64,000 bases of DNA from Paenibacillus mesophilus (GTDB lineage Bacteria > Bacillota > Bacilli > Paenibacillales > NBRC-103111). Each line of letters starts with the position of its first letter. The first letter of the stretch is position 1. The stretch lies in NCBI RefSeq assembly GCF_005938385.1, contig NZ_VCRA01000023.1:46420-110419 (forward strand), written 5' to 3'. The notes beneath the pieces are model-generated. The model worked only from the letters and a program-made list of their open reading frames with translations, made no database searches and was not told the DNA's origin. Made by a program: the position numbers and the translations under genes. Below, one piece after another: positions 15,772 to 24,142 of the stretch.

Positions 15772-15885
15772 ATGAGCGAAAAAACGAACAGGCGCAAGCA
15801 GGAAAGCATTAAGCTTGATCAAATGATGCGCGTATTATTTGGCCTCGCGGTTGCACAAGGAGACGGCATCGCATTGACACGATGA
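15772..15885 (+). CDS. Possible 37-residue protein or gene remnant upstream of tyrS
   Basis: ATG 15772 opens a 37-codon frame (MSEKTNRRKQESIKLDQMMR, then VLFGLAVAQGDGIALTR) that ends just inside the spacer of the tyrS promoter. A candidate promoter lies 60 bases upstream, but the ribosome site is poor. It has a basic N-terminal half and a short hydrophobic part. No family is recognised. It may be a chance frame or the rest of a decayed gene. Confidence 0.25.
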   Translation: MSEKTNRRKQESIKLDQMMRVLFGLAVAQGDGIALTR

Positions 15886-15902
15886 CGCAGAAATGATATA
15901 AA
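15874..15902 (+). promoter_or_regulatory. tyrS promoter
   Basis: Perfect TTGACA (15874-15879), 17-base spacer, TATAAA (15897-15902). It precedes the T-box leader by the expected distance. Confidence 0.85.
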
Positions 15903-15908
15903 ATGATC

Positions 15909-16178
15909 AAACGTAATCCAACAATGCGAGGAAGGGAACAAGTAGCGCTTCGATATCGGAGTCCCAGAGAGCCGGCGGTTTGGTGCGAGCCGGTACACGA
16001 GCGAACGCGAATTACGTCCCGGAGCATCCGACCCGAAACCGCACCTATGCGGAAGGGGAGGACGGACAATCGGCCGTTATCCGATTCGAGTGGAAAGCGT
16101 CTCCGCGACGGGGCGTTTTCAATTAGGGTGGTACCGCGATGACTCGTCCCTGTTACGAACAGGAGACGGGTCTTTTTG
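15909..16178 (+). ncRNA. T-box leader, tyrosine-specific (UAC specifier)
   Basis: The leader holds the canonical T-box AGGGTGGTACCGCG at 16125-16138, preceded by stem I features: AGAGAG with GGTTTGGTGCGAGCCGG (about 15967-15993), and the specifier loop GCGAATTACG in which TAC (16013-16015), followed by G, is a tyrosine codon. The terminator competing with the antiterminator is at 16141-16178. In this family uncharged tRNA pairs with the specifier and the T-box and permits read-through, so tyrS is induced when charged tRNA-Tyr is scarce. Specifier and downstream gene agree. Confidence 0.93.
16141..16178 (+). terminator. T-box terminator hairpin
   Basis: GACTCGTCCCTGTT pairs with AACAGGAGACGGGTC across an ACG loop, followed by TTTTTG. 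Its 5' side is expected to pair with the T-box region in the antiterminated state. Confidence 0.9.
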
Positions 16179-16230
16179 TTTGTTCATCCCATTCAGGCGA
16201 TACCGACACAACACCAAAGGAGAGATATGA

Positions 16231-17514
16231 ATGACAACCACAAACATTACCGATGCGGCATTGCTGGAGGACTTGGAATACCGCGGGCTGATTTACCAAA
16301 TGACGGACCGCGAAGGATTGAAGAAGAAGCTGGAGACGGAACGCGTCGTCCTGTACTGCGGCTTCGACCCGACGGCGGACAGCCTTCATATCGGCAGTCT
16401 GCTGCCGATCCTGTGTCTGCGACGCTTCCAGCTCGCCGGCCATATCTCGATCGCGCTCGTCGGCGGGGGCACCGGCTTGATCGGCGATCCGAGCGGAAGA
16501 TCGACGGAACGGTCGCTCAATACGGCCGATACGGTGGCTCAGTGGACCGACAGCTTGAAGCGGCAGCTGTCCCGTTTTCTCGATTTCGATCTGCAGGATA
16601 ACCCGGCCAAGCTGGTCAGCAACTACGACTGGCTCGCTCCGCTGGACGCGATCTCGTTTCTCCGCGATGTGGGCAAAAACTTCACCGTCAACTACATGCT
16701 GGCCAAAGATTCGGTCGACTCGCGTCTCGCGAACGGCATCTCGTTTACCGAGTTCAGCTACATGATTCTCCAGGCTTACGACTTCCATAAGCTGCATCAG
16801 GAGCACGGCTGCTCACTGCAGCTCGGGGGTAGCGACCAGTGGGGCAACATTACGGCCGGACTCGATCTCATCGGCAAAATGGGCGGCGGGGACGCCTTCG
16901 GCATCACGATGCCTCTCGTCACGAAAAGCGACGGCAAAAAATTCGGCAAGTCCGAATCCGGCGCGATCTGGCTCGACCGCAGCAAAACGTCCGCTTACCA
17001 GTTCTACCAGTTCTGGGTGAACACCGATGATCAAGATGTCATTAAGTTCCTTAAATATTTCACGTTCCTGACGCGCGAGCAAATCGGCGAGCTGGAGACG
17101 GAGCTGAAGGAGCGCCCGGAAAAACGCGTCGCCCAGCGCGAGCTGGCCCGCGAAGTAACCCGGATCGTGCATGGCGACGAGGCGGTCGAGAGCGCGGAAA
17201 AAATTACGCATGCGCTGTTCTCCGGCGATGTGACGCAACTGAACGAAGCCGAGCTTGTCGAAGCACTGCAGGATATGCCCACGACCGTGCTGGACAATGA
17301 GCCGGAAACGGGCTTGATCGATCTGCTGGTGGCTGCGAAGGCGGCGCCTTCCCGCCGTCAGGCGAAGCAGGATATCGAAAGCGGAGCCGTATATGTGAAC
17401 GGCGAACGCATGAACGGCATCGACAGCGTGATCAAAGCGGAGCACCGTCTGCATGGCAAATATGTCGTACTGCGGCGGGGCAAAAAAAATTATTACTTGG
17501 TCCGGTTTCAATAA
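16231..17514 (+). CDS. tyrS: Tyrosyl-tRNA synthetase
   Basis: The 427-residue class I aminoacyl-tRNA synthetase attaches tyrosine to tRNA-Tyr. The HIGH motif appears as HIGS (from residue 53) and the KMSKS motif as KFGKS (residues 237-241). The tyrosine-binding segment YCGFDPTADSLH and the QLGGSDQWGNI loop are intact. The C-terminal S4 RNA-binding domain covers about residues 350-427 (SRRQAKQDIESGAVYVNGE). Length is normal. AAAGGAG lies about 10 bases before ATG. Expression is controlled by the T-box leader directly upstream. It is monocistronic by appearance, converging on the stalk-domain gene. Confidence 0.97.
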   Translation: MTTTNITDAALLEDLEYRGLIYQMTDREGLKKKLETERVVLYCGFDPTADSLHIGSLLPILCLRRFQLAGHISIALVGGGTGLIGDPSGRSTERSLNTADTVAQWTDSLKRQLSRFLDFDLQDNPAKLVSNYDWLAPLDAISFLRDVGKNFTVNYMLAKDSVDSRLANGISFTEFSYMILQAYDFHKLHQEHGCSLQLGGSDQWGNITAGLDLIGKMGGGDAFGITMPLVTKSDGKKFGKSESGAIWLDRSKTSAYQFYQFWVNTDDQDVIKFLKYFTFLTREQIGELETELKERPEKRVAQRELAREVTRIVHGDEAVESAEKITHALFSGDVTQLNEAELVEALQDMPTTVLDNEPETGLIDLLVAAKAAPSRRQAKQDIESGAVYVNGERMNGIDSVIKAEHRLHGKYVVLRRGKKNYYLVRFQ

Positions 17515-17541
17515 GGAACTTGTTCCTAAATTGCGGTGAAG

Positions 17542-17568
17542 TAGGAGCTCTCCCAACGGAGGGCTCCT
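17542..17568 (+). terminator. Weak hairpin after tyrS
   Basis: AGGAGCTCTCC pairs with GGAGGGCTCCT around a 4-base loop. The T-run is poor, so termination may be partial or aided from the convergent side. Confidence 0.4.
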
Positions 17569-17590
17569 GTTCCTGCTGCGGCTTTAATAT

Positions 17591-18580
17591 TCAATTCACT
17601 TTTACTATAAATACATAGCTTGCATCCCCGTCAACATACTTATCCGATGTTTTCCATTGCGCAAAAAGGCTGTACACATAAACACCCTTTTCACTTGGAA
17701 AAGAAAAGACATTGTTTACTAAATGCTCCTTTGCGGCATCGATTTGCTTCCCATCTTCAACAAGGTATCTGGATAACTGTACGATTTTAGGTTTCGGGTA
17801 GTAATCAAAATAAATTACCGCCTCCGCTCCTGGATGTACTTCAACCGGTTTCTGCCCAATACTATCAATGTGTTTTATCGGACTTAGGTAATCGGCGCAT
17901 CCCCTCCAGCAATACGACGATAATGTAACCGGTAATGTTGGATGACTTGTAATGGATGGTACTGGCGGAGTACTTCCTTTAATGGGAACAACATCAAAGT
18001 AATTCACTTTAAGTTCAAGACGTGAATAGCTCGTAAAATCTCCATCCCCAATAGCTTCAAATTCATGAATAACTCCAAGCTCATTTATTTTTCCATAATC
18101 TCTTCCGCCTTCTAAAACCAACCCTTTTTCAATTTGCCCCAGCTTCAGTCCTGACCGATCGTAGAAGCTTAAAGTGAAGAAACAGTAAAGAGGATCGTTT
18201 GACTCCCGATTCTTATCTATCAATAGTTGCCCCGACACTTTTTTATTATCATTTTTAGCAACTTCTATATTGCTAACCGCTATATTCGGAAAGTTAGGAT
18301 CTTTTATTACGGCATGATCTTTGGAAAATAGTACAGAAACCGTTTCATTTTTTGCATTGTATCCAATGGCAGCTCCAACTGCCTCGCTAACATAACGAAT
18401 TGGCACGTATAAATGTCCGTTGTAATTAAAAGCCGCGTACTCCTCTCCCATATTCGCTTTTTTACCGTTAAAAATTAGTTTAATCGGAGATGGAGTTATT
18501 TCTATCGTGTTGGATGCTACAGCAACAGATGTGAGAGAAAATAGGATTCCAACGAGTAGACCGAGTGCAAATTTTTTCAT
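17591..18580 (-). CDS. Secreted protein with copper amine oxidase-like stalk domain
   Basis: A 329-residue exported protein: signal peptide (residues 1-23, FALGLLVGILFSLTSVAVAS) followed by a copper amine oxidase N-terminal-like (stalk) domain at about 28-90, seen as IKLIFNGKKA, YNGHLYVPIRYVSEAVGAA, YNAKNETVSV. In Paenibacillus such domains are common in surface proteins and have no oxidase activity. The remaining 230 residues are beta-rich with CWRGCADYL, and are not recognised. GGAGG 9 bases before ATG supports the start. The gene is clearly richer in A and T than its neighbours, which suggests transfer or relaxed selection. Alone on the - strand between tyrS and the amino-sugar island. Confidence 0.8.
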   Translation of the reverse strand: MKKFALGLLVGILFSLTSVAVASNTIEITPSPIKLIFNGKKANMGEEYAAFNYNGHLYVPIRYVSEAVGAAIGYNAKNETVSVLFSKDHAVIKDPNFPNIAVSNIEVAKNDNKKVSGQLLIDKNRESNDPLYCFFTLSFYDRSGLKLGQIEKGLVLEGGRDYGKINELGVIHEFEAIGDGDFTSYSRLELKVNYFDVVPIKGSTPPVPSITSHPTLPVTLSSYCWRGCADYLSPIKHIDSIGQKPVEVHPGAEAVIYFDYYPKPKIVQLSRYLVEDGKQIDAAKEHLVNNVFSFPSEKGVYVYSLFAQWKTSDKYVDGDASYVFIVKVN

Positions 18581-18599
18581 ACATTTCCTCCATAAAAAA

Positions 18600-18641
18600 A
18601 TAGTATGACTATATTATCATATTTATTTTTAAATTTTACAA
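18600..18641 (-). promoter_or_regulatory. Promoter of the stalk-domain gene with palindromic site
   Basis: Read on the - strand: TTGTAA (complement of 18636-18641), 17 bases, GATAAT (complement of 18613-18618). Just downstream lies ATAGTATGACTAT (18600-18612), a 5-base inverted repeat around three bases that could be an operator. It is very AT-rich, as is the gene. Confidence 0.5.
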
Positions 18642-18798
18642 TATATTACATTCATTTCGGTCTGCTGTTGGGGGCGAAGGGCTCCTCTTCTTGCAGCGCC
18701 CCACTTGATTTTACAAACCCGTACCCATAAACTAACTTATAGGCCAATGAGAGAGGATCATTACAAGAAACAAGCCGGCCGCCCGGAGGAGCAGGAAC

Positions 18799-19491
18799 GT
18801 GGAGCAGATCATTAGCGACGACTACATGCTGAAAAATATGGCGTGCTATAAAATAAAAGATTACGTAGCCGCGAACCGTCTTAAGCCCGGAGACAAGCTG
18901 CCGACCGAGAGAGATTTGGCCTTGGCCTTGGGTGTAAGCCGTCCGGTCATCCGGGAAGCGCTAGGCACGCTGGAAGCGCTCGGCTACATATACAAAAAGC
19001 GTGGAAAAGGGATTTTCGTCAAGGAAGCCGATCTTTCCTCACTATTTCAAGAGATGCTGTTTTTGTGGAGCCATGTAGACAACCAGTCGGACAATCTTCT
19101 TGAGTTCAGAATCATTCTCGAGCAGGCGGCGGTTGCGCACATCGTTGACCGAGCCGGAACAAGCGATGTGGATCTGGAGCGGATATCCCGTCTCGTTGAT
19201 GAAGCGGAACGCGCTCCGTTAACGAAGAAAGAATTCGCCAAGCATGAATACAGCTTTCACCGGGAGCTGCTCAGCTTGACGGGGAACCCCATCTTCATCC
19301 AACTTACTGATGTGATCCATAAATATTTCCAAATGGTGGAGTTGAAAAATAAGGACAACGACAGCTCGGACGGAGTAGAGGGAAGCATCCGGGATCACCG
19401 GGCGATCGTCGAGCTATTGAAGAACAAAGATAAGAACGGTGCGGCCGGCATGATCCGGAGCCATTTATTGAAGCCGCTAGGAGCAAAATAG
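18799..19491 (+). CDS. FadR/GntR-family regulator (first of two)
   Basis: A 230-residue regulator with a GntR winged helix (about residues 10-78; LKPGDKLPTERDLA, SRPVIREALGTLEALG, GKGIFV) and an FCD ligand domain (about 90-222; EFRIILEQAAVAHI, HEYSFHRELLSLTGN). It starts at GTG behind GGAGGAGCAGGA. It is followed after 136 bases by a second regulator of the same length and build, then by sialic-acid type catabolic genes. Candidate operators with GGTAWTACC lie downstream but none is obvious in front of this gene, so it may control the cluster rather than itself. Ligand unknown; amino-sugar or nonulosonate derivatives are likely from context. Confidence 0.88.
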   Translation: MEQIISDDYMLKNMACYKIKDYVAANRLKPGDKLPTERDLALALGVSRPVIREALGTLEALGYIYKKRGKGIFVKEADLSSLFQEMLFLWSHVDNQSDNLLEFRIILEQAAVAHIVDRAGTSDVDLERISRLVDEAERAPLTKKEFAKHEYSFHRELLSLTGNPIFIQLTDVIHKYFQMVELKNKDNDSSDGVEGSIRDHRAIVELLKNKDKNGAAGMIRSHLLKPLGAK

Positions 19492-19556
19492 GCAATACAG
19501 CGGGGGGCATTAGGATATGCGGCAATTTGTTTCAAGTCCCCCCAAAAAAGAAATAG

Positions 19557-19604
19557 TTGAATTTCACTATCCCATGTATTATATTAGGTAATACCATAGT
19601 ATAT
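19557..19604 (+). promoter_or_regulatory. Promoter and operator-like site 1 (GGTAATACC) before the second regulator
   Basis: TTGAAT (19557-19562), 17 bases, TATATT (19580-19585), followed at once by AGGTAATACCATAGTATAT (19586-19604). The core GGTAATACC is a perfect palindrome. Two more copies of the site lie at 20411 and 20508, pointing to a shared regulator. Confidence 0.65.
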
Positions 19605-19627
19605 ATGAAAGGGGGTGAGCGAAGAGC

Positions 19628-20320
19628 ATGGACACCTTGATCCGGAAATCGCTAAAGGATGTTGCGATAGAGAAAATCAAGCAATATATCGTCGAGCACA
19701 ATCTCCAGCCAGGTGATCCGTTTCCGAACGAGAAGGAAATTATCGAGCTTCTTGGCGTAAGCCGAACCGTTGTCCGGGAAGCGTTAAAGTCGCTTGAGAC
19801 GATCGGGATTCTCAAGCTTAAGCCGGGTGACGGCATTTTCGTCAGCAACGCCTCTTTGGAGCAGCTGATGGATCAGTTCTACTTTCGCTGGTTCGGCAAT
19901 CAGCAGAAAATGATGGAGCTGCAAGAGATTCGTCTCATACTCGAGGTCGCCGCTGTCGAGCTCGTTATTATGCGCGCGGAACCGCAAATGCTGAATGAGC
20001 TGGATGAATGGAACGACAAGATGGAACAGGCGATCCGCAATTCCGAGCCGCTTATCGAGCAAGATATCGGATTTCATCGCACATTGTTCAAATTGACGGG
20101 CAACGAGTCTTTTTACGAATTCAGCGAAGTCATCAGCAAGTTTTTTATGGAAGTTCGCCATAAACGGCTTTCTGCTTCAGGTGGCCGTGTAACGCTGGAC
20201 GATCATAGACGGATTACGCAGAGCATCAAGGAGAAAAATATCGGGCAAGCGAAGGAGCATATGTTGAAGCACCTTAGCAAGTCCAGAGCTTTGAAGGAAC
20301 CGGAAGGAAATGGGACTTAG
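19628..20320 (+). CDS. FadR/GntR-family regulator (second of two)
   Basis: A 230-residue paralogue of the preceding regulator: winged helix at about residues 8-75 (LQPGDPFPNEKEIIELLGVS, REALKSLETIG, GDGIFV) and FCD domain (EIRLILEVAAVELV, IGFHRTLFKLTGN). The ribosome site is AAAGGGGG before ATG 19628. A GGTAATACC palindrome sits on its promoter and twice more before the sialidase-like gene, so this protein is the best candidate to bind these sites, repressing itself and the catabolic operon until an inducer arrives. That link is inference from position and repeated sites. Confidence 0.88.
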   Translation: MDTLIRKSLKDVAIEKIKQYIVEHNLQPGDPFPNEKEIIELLGVSRTVVREALKSLETIGILKLKPGDGIFVSNASLEQLMDQFYFRWFGNQQKMMELQEIRLILEVAAVELVIMRAEPQMLNELDEWNDKMEQAIRNSEPLIEQDIGFHRTLFKLTGNESFYEFSEVISKFFMEVRHKRLSASGGRVTLDDHRRITQSIKEKNIGQAKEHMLKHLSKSRALKEPEGNGT

Positions 20321-20410
20321 CAAGCGGCACCCGGTTTGGCATGGGCTGATCGTTCTTGTTGTAGCCGATGCGGGCGGGTAAGGATGCGGATATACGCTAT
20401 CCTTTCTATT

Positions 20411-20429
20411 AGGTATTACCATGCTATAT
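20411..20429 (+). promoter_or_regulatory. Operator-like site 2
   Basis: AGGTATTACCATGCTATAT with perfect palindrome core GGTATTACC, followed by TTAA as in site 3. It lies 122 bases before the sialidase-like start. Confidence 0.6.
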
Positions 20430-20494
20430 TTAACGGAATGTTATTATGCATGAGTTATTCTCATTTCTGTAACTGAACTGCCGCCTCGAAACGA

Positions 20495-20527
20495 TTTAGA
20501 TGATTATAGGTATTACCATAGTATATT
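20495..20527 (+). promoter_or_regulatory. Promoter and operator-like site 3 before the catabolic operon
   Basis: AGGTATTACCATAGTATAT (20508-20526) repeats sites 1 and 2. A -35-like TTTAGA (20495-20500) and -10-like TAGTAT (20519-20524), 18 bases apart, enclose the palindrome, so a bound regulator would block the polymerase. Sites 2 and 3 are 97 bases apart, compatible with cooperative binding or looping. Confidence 0.6.
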
Positions 20528-20550
20528 TAATAGTAGGGAGAGTCTTGGGA

Positions 20551-21651
20551 ATGGACAAAATAGGGAAGGTCGTCCTGGAACTCGGTCCGTCGGCCGGCAA
20601 TCCGCGAAACAGCGAAGGCGCGTTTATCGATCTGCCGGATGGGAGGCTGCTGTTCGTATACAGCCGATTTATCGGCGACTCCAATGCCGACGATGCGCCT
20701 TCCTGCATCGCTTCCCGATATTCCGGCGACGGAGGCGAGACTTGGTCCGAAGATACGATAATCGCGAAGGCTGAGGAGCATGGGGCCCGCAATATTATGA
20801 GCGTATCGCTCTTGCGGATGGAGAACGGGGACATCGGTTTGTTCTACTTCGTACGCCGGGCGAGAAATGACGGAAGACTCCACCTCCGGCGCTCGAGCGA
20901 CGAAGGAAAGACATGGAGCGAAGCCCGGTGCTGCATCCCCGGACTCGGGTATTACGTGACGAATAACGATAGGGTCGTCAGGCTGTCCGGCGGGCGATTG
21001 ATCATTCCGACTTCTTTTCACAAAATGGCCGGCGAAGAGGCCGATTACAGCGTTCCCCATCACCAGAACGATTCGAGAGGCATCGCCCACTTTTTTTTAT
21101 CGGACGACGACGGACGGGCATGGCGGGAAGCGAAAACATTTTGCGCCATGCATGCCCCCCATGCCAAATCCGGCTTGCAGGAGCCGGGCGTGATCGAATT
21201 GACGACAGGCGTGCTGTGGTCCTGGGCACGGACGGATGCCGGCTGTCAGTACGAGATGTTCTCGATGGATAAAGGGGAAACGTGGAGTCAAGCGGCACCG
21301 TCACAGTTTTCTTCGCCCCGGTCGCCGTTATCGATGAAACGGATTCCCGCCAGCGGCAGCTTGCTCGCGGTATGGAACCCGGTCCCGAATTACCAGACGC
21401 GTATGCTAACCGGCAACAACGGGGGGCGTACGCCTTTAATAGCCGGCATCAGCAGAGACGATGGGCAAACGTGGAAGCGATTTTTTTACTTGGAGAAGGA
21501 AGAGGACAGGGGCGGTTACTGTTATACCGCCATCCATTTCGTCCACGACGCCGTCCTGCTCGCTTATTGCGCGGGATTGCCGGAGGACGGAAGCCGGCTC
21601 GCCCGGCTGCGGATACGCAAAGTCGGCTTGTCCGAGCTCGGGGCTTTATAA
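20551..21651 (+). CDS. Intracellular sialidase-like protein with Asp-box (BNR) repeats
   Basis: A 366-residue six-bladed propeller of the sialidase/BNR class. Five Asp boxes are visible: SGDGGETWSE, SSDEGKTWSE, SDDDGRAWRE, SMDKGETWSQ and SRDDGQTWKR. The first strand carries SEGAFIDLPDGRLLFVYSRF. There is no signal peptide, so it acts in the cytoplasm, unlike most bacterial sialidases. The start at ATG 20551 follows AGGGAG; the frame is open further upstream but runs through the promoter and operator. It opens an operon with NanA-, NanE- and NanK-like genes, so it probably releases or converts a sialic-acid-like sugar from an imported glycoside. Catalytic arginines were not verified. Confidence 0.8.
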   Translation: MDKIGKVVLELGPSAGNPRNSEGAFIDLPDGRLLFVYSRFIGDSNADDAPSCIASRYSGDGGETWSEDTIIAKAEEHGARNIMSVSLLRMENGDIGLFYFVRRARNDGRLHLRRSSDEGKTWSEARCCIPGLGYYVTNNDRVVRLSGGRLIIPTSFHKMAGEEADYSVPHHQNDSRGIAHFFLSDDDGRAWREAKTFCAMHAPHAKSGLQEPGVIELTTGVLWSWARTDAGCQYEMFSMDKGETWSQAAPSQFSSPRSPLSMKRIPASGSLLAVWNPVPNYQTRMLTGNNGGRTPLIAGISRDDGQTWKRFFYLEKEEDRGGYCYTAIHFVHDAVLLAYCAGLPEDGSRLARLRIRKVGLSELGAL

Positions 21652-21668
21652 AGAGAGGAGAATGGGTG

Positions 21669-22574
21669 TTGGAGACGAATAATAGCAACAAGCTGAAGGG
21701 TGTCATTTGCCCGATGGTAACGCCGCTCGACGAGCGTGAAAATATCGATGAGGCCGGAGTGCGCAAGCTCGTATCCCGGCTAATCGACAAAGGCGTGGAC
21801 GGCATTTTTCTGCTCGGGAGCATGGGAGAATTTCCGATGATCGTGGAGGAGGAGAAGGAGAGGCTCATTCAAATTACCGTCGACGAGGCGAAGGGAAGGG
21901 TTCCCGTCATGGCGAACGTATCCGCGGAAGGACCGCGGAAGACGGAACGGATGATGCGGAAGGCGATTGACGCCGGCACGGACCATGTCGTGCTCGTTCC
22001 CCCTTATTTCTATAATGTGCGGGACGAGAGGGAAATCAAACAGTATTACATTACGATGAGCCGAAATTCGGATAAACCGTTAGTCATTTATAATATCCCG
22101 GTGTATACGAACAACCCGATCCCGCCCGGCATGGTGGTCGAATTAAGCGAAGAACCGAACATCGTCGGCATTAAAGCCGATCTATTCGCCAACTTGCCCA
22201 TGTTTAGACAGCTTAGAGGCCGAGACGACTTTTCCATCCTGCACGGAAATGAAGGGACGCTCGACTTGGCGCTCGAACTCGGGGCGGACGGGATTATCCC
22301 GGGCATATCGAGTCTGGCGGTTGACCGCTGCGTCGAGCTGTACCGGAAAGCCAGAGAAGGCGACACCCGCGCCGCCGGCAAACAGCAGTTGGAGCTTGCG
22401 AACATACAGGAAGCCGTATTCGGCAAGAAAGCGGCTCATTGGGGAACCGGGCATAAATATGCGCTTTCGCTTCTCGGACTGTGTCAACCGTTTGTAGCCA
22501 CTACGCTGCTTCCGCTTGAAGAACGGCAGAAGGAACGGATCGCTGCAGCCGTGTCGGAGTACGGGCTATCATGA
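21669..22574 (+). CDS. Dihydrodipicolinate synthase/N-acetylneuraminate lyase family aldolase (NanA-like)
   Basis: A 301-residue class I aldolase. The Schiff-base lysine is Lys169 in VGIKADLF, the assisting Tyr141 in VIYNIP, and the GSMGEF motif (about residues 47-52) corresponds to the GSTGE substrate loop of the family. Members split N-acetylneuraminate to N-acetylmannosamine and pyruvate, or act on other 2-keto-3-deoxy acids. NanE and NanK downstream favour a sialic-acid-like substrate. TTG 21669 is chosen, 8 bases after GAGGAG; GTG 21666 is possible. It ends in an ATGA overlap with the oxidoreductase gene, so the two are translationally coupled. Confidence 0.87.
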   Translation: METNNSNKLKGVICPMVTPLDERENIDEAGVRKLVSRLIDKGVDGIFLLGSMGEFPMIVEEEKERLIQITVDEAKGRVPVMANVSAEGPRKTERMMRKAIDAGTDHVVLVPPYFYNVRDEREIKQYYITMSRNSDKPLVIYNIPVYTNNPIPPGMVVELSEEPNIVGIKADLFANLPMFRQLRGRDDFSILHGNEGTLDLALELGADGIIPGISSLAVDRCVELYRKAREGDTRAAGKQQLELANIQEAVFGKKAAHWGTGHKYALSLLGLCQPFVATTLLPLEERQKERIAAAVSEYGLS

Positions 22575-24142
22575 TGGCGGAATACTCGGCCCATATCGTC
22601 ATTGTCGGAGGTAGCACGGGGGGCTGCGCCGCGGCGCTGGCCGCTGCGCGCATGGGGCATAACGTGATCATCACCGAGGAAACGAGCTGGCTTGGAGGGC
22701 AATTGACGAGCCAGGCCGTTCCTCCCGACGAGCATTCGTATATCGAACAGTATGGTTGTACCCGCAGTTACAGGCGTTACCGCGATGGAGTACGGGCTTA
22801 TTACAAAAATCATTTTCCGTTGACAGCAGAGGCGCGCACCGATAGCCGCTTCAACCCCGGCAGCGCGTTCGTAAGCGCGATCAGTCATGATCCGAGAGTC
22901 GGCGTCGAGGTCATACAAGAGATGCTTGCTCCGTACGTACATAGCGGACGAATCCGGCTATTGATGCAATACCGGATCGTATCGGCAGAGGCGGACGGCG
23001 ACCGAGTACTTTCGGTCACGGCGGAGCATGCTCCATCGGGCGAGCGAGCGATCCTGACCGCCCCCTATTTTCTGGACGCGACCGATTGCGGAGATTTGCT
23101 GCCGCTTGCCGGAATCGAATATACGACCGGCGCGGAAAGCGTCAGCCAAACCGGGGAACCGCACGCGCTCCCGGGAGAGCCCGATCCGGCGGATATGCAG
23201 GCCATTACGTACTGCTTCGCGATGGACTACAGAGCCGGGGAGGACCATACGATCGACAAGCCGCGAGACTACTCCTTTTGGCGGGACCACTGTCCCGACA
23301 TTTGGCCCGGCAAGCAGCTCAGCTGGGTCGCGCCGAATCCGCGAACGCTTGAGTCGCAGCAGTATACGCTGTTCCCGCAGGACGGTTTGTTCTCGCTATG
23401 GTTATATCGCCGCTTGATCGCTAAAAGCAATTTCGCGCCGGGTACGTTTGAAAGCGATATCACCCTCGTCAATTGGCCGCAAAACGATTACTGGCTAGGT
23501 CCGGTCATCGACGTAAGCGAGGAACGGAAGCGCGCGAACTTGGACGCGGCCAAGCAGCTAAGCCTTTCGCTGCTGTATTGGATGCAGACGGAGGCGCCCA
23601 CGCATGACGGCAAGACCGGTTATCCGGGCTTGCGCCTGCGCAAAGATGTCACGGGTACGGAAGACGGATTGGCGATGGCGCCGTATATCCGCGAATCGCG
23701 CCGCATCCGGGCGGAATTTACGGTAATCGAGAACCATTTGAACCCGCAGCTTAGAAAAAACGGACGTTCCGAGTTTTATTTCGATTCGGTCGGAATCGGT
23801 CATTATGCGATCGATCTGCATCCGAGCACGGGCAACCGAACGTTCATCGACGTGCCGAGCATGCCGTTTCAAATCCCGCTCGGAAGCCTCATTCCGGTCC
23901 GGATGAACAATGTGCTCCCGGCGTGCAAAAATATCGGAGTTACGCATATTACGAACGGATGCTACAGGCTGCATCCGGTGGAATGGAATATAGGGGAAGC
24001 GGCCGGAACTTTAGCGGCATTTTGCCTGCAAAAAGGGTATTCCCCGCGGCAGGTCCGAAACGACCCGGAAAAGCTTGCATCGTTTCAGCAAATTCTAGTG
24101 CGCGAAGGAGTGGAATTGCAATGGCCGACATCCGCGACGTGA
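22571..24142 (+). CDS. FAD-dependent oxidoreductase (FAD_oxidored family)
   Basis: A 523-residue flavoprotein. The N-terminal dinucleotide fold is clear (HIVIVGGSTGGCAAALAAAR, about residues 7-27, then a Glu-ending strand VIITEE and WLGGQLTSQ), and LDATDCGDLLPLAG is the second FAD motif. The C-terminal part has PIPLGS-like IPLGSLIPVRMNNVLPACKN, seen in the FAD_oxidored/xanthan lyase-related group. Its start overlaps the lyase stop and its end overlaps nanE by 22 bases, so it is an integral part of the pathway. Such a flavoprotein is not part of the standard Nan route. It may oxidise a sugar or polyol so that the lyase or epimerase can act on it; substrate unknown. Confidence 0.85.
   Translation: MMAEYSAHIVIVGGSTGGCAAALAAARMGHNVIITEETSWLGGQLTSQAVPPDEHSYIEQYGCTRSYRRYRDGVRAYYKNHFPLTAEARTDSRFNPGSAFVSAISHDPRVGVEVIQEMLAPYVHSGRIRLLMQYRIVSAEADGDRVLSVTAEHAPSGERAILTAPYFLDATDCGDLLPLAGIEYTTGAESVSQTGEPHALPGEPDPADMQAITYCFAMDYRAGEDHTIDKPRDYSFWRDHCPDIWPGKQLSWVAPNPRTLESQQYTLFPQDGLFSLWLYRRLIAKSNFAPGTFESDITLVNWPQNDYWLGPVIDVSEERKRANLDAAKQLSLSLLYWMQTEAPTHDGKTGYPGLRLRKDVTGTEDGLAMAPYIRESRRIRAEFTVIENHLNPQLRKNGRSEFYFDSVGIGHYAIDLHPSTGNRTFIDVPSMPFQIPLGSLIPVRMNNVLPACKNIGVTHITNGCYRLHPVEWNIGEAAGTLAAFCLQKGYSPRQVRNDPEKLASFQQILVREGVELQWPTSAT

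Noticed and set aside
21282..21668. N-terminal extension of the NanA-like lyase
   Set aside because: The open frame continues upstream but lies wholly inside the sialidase-like gene and is not related to the aldolase fold.
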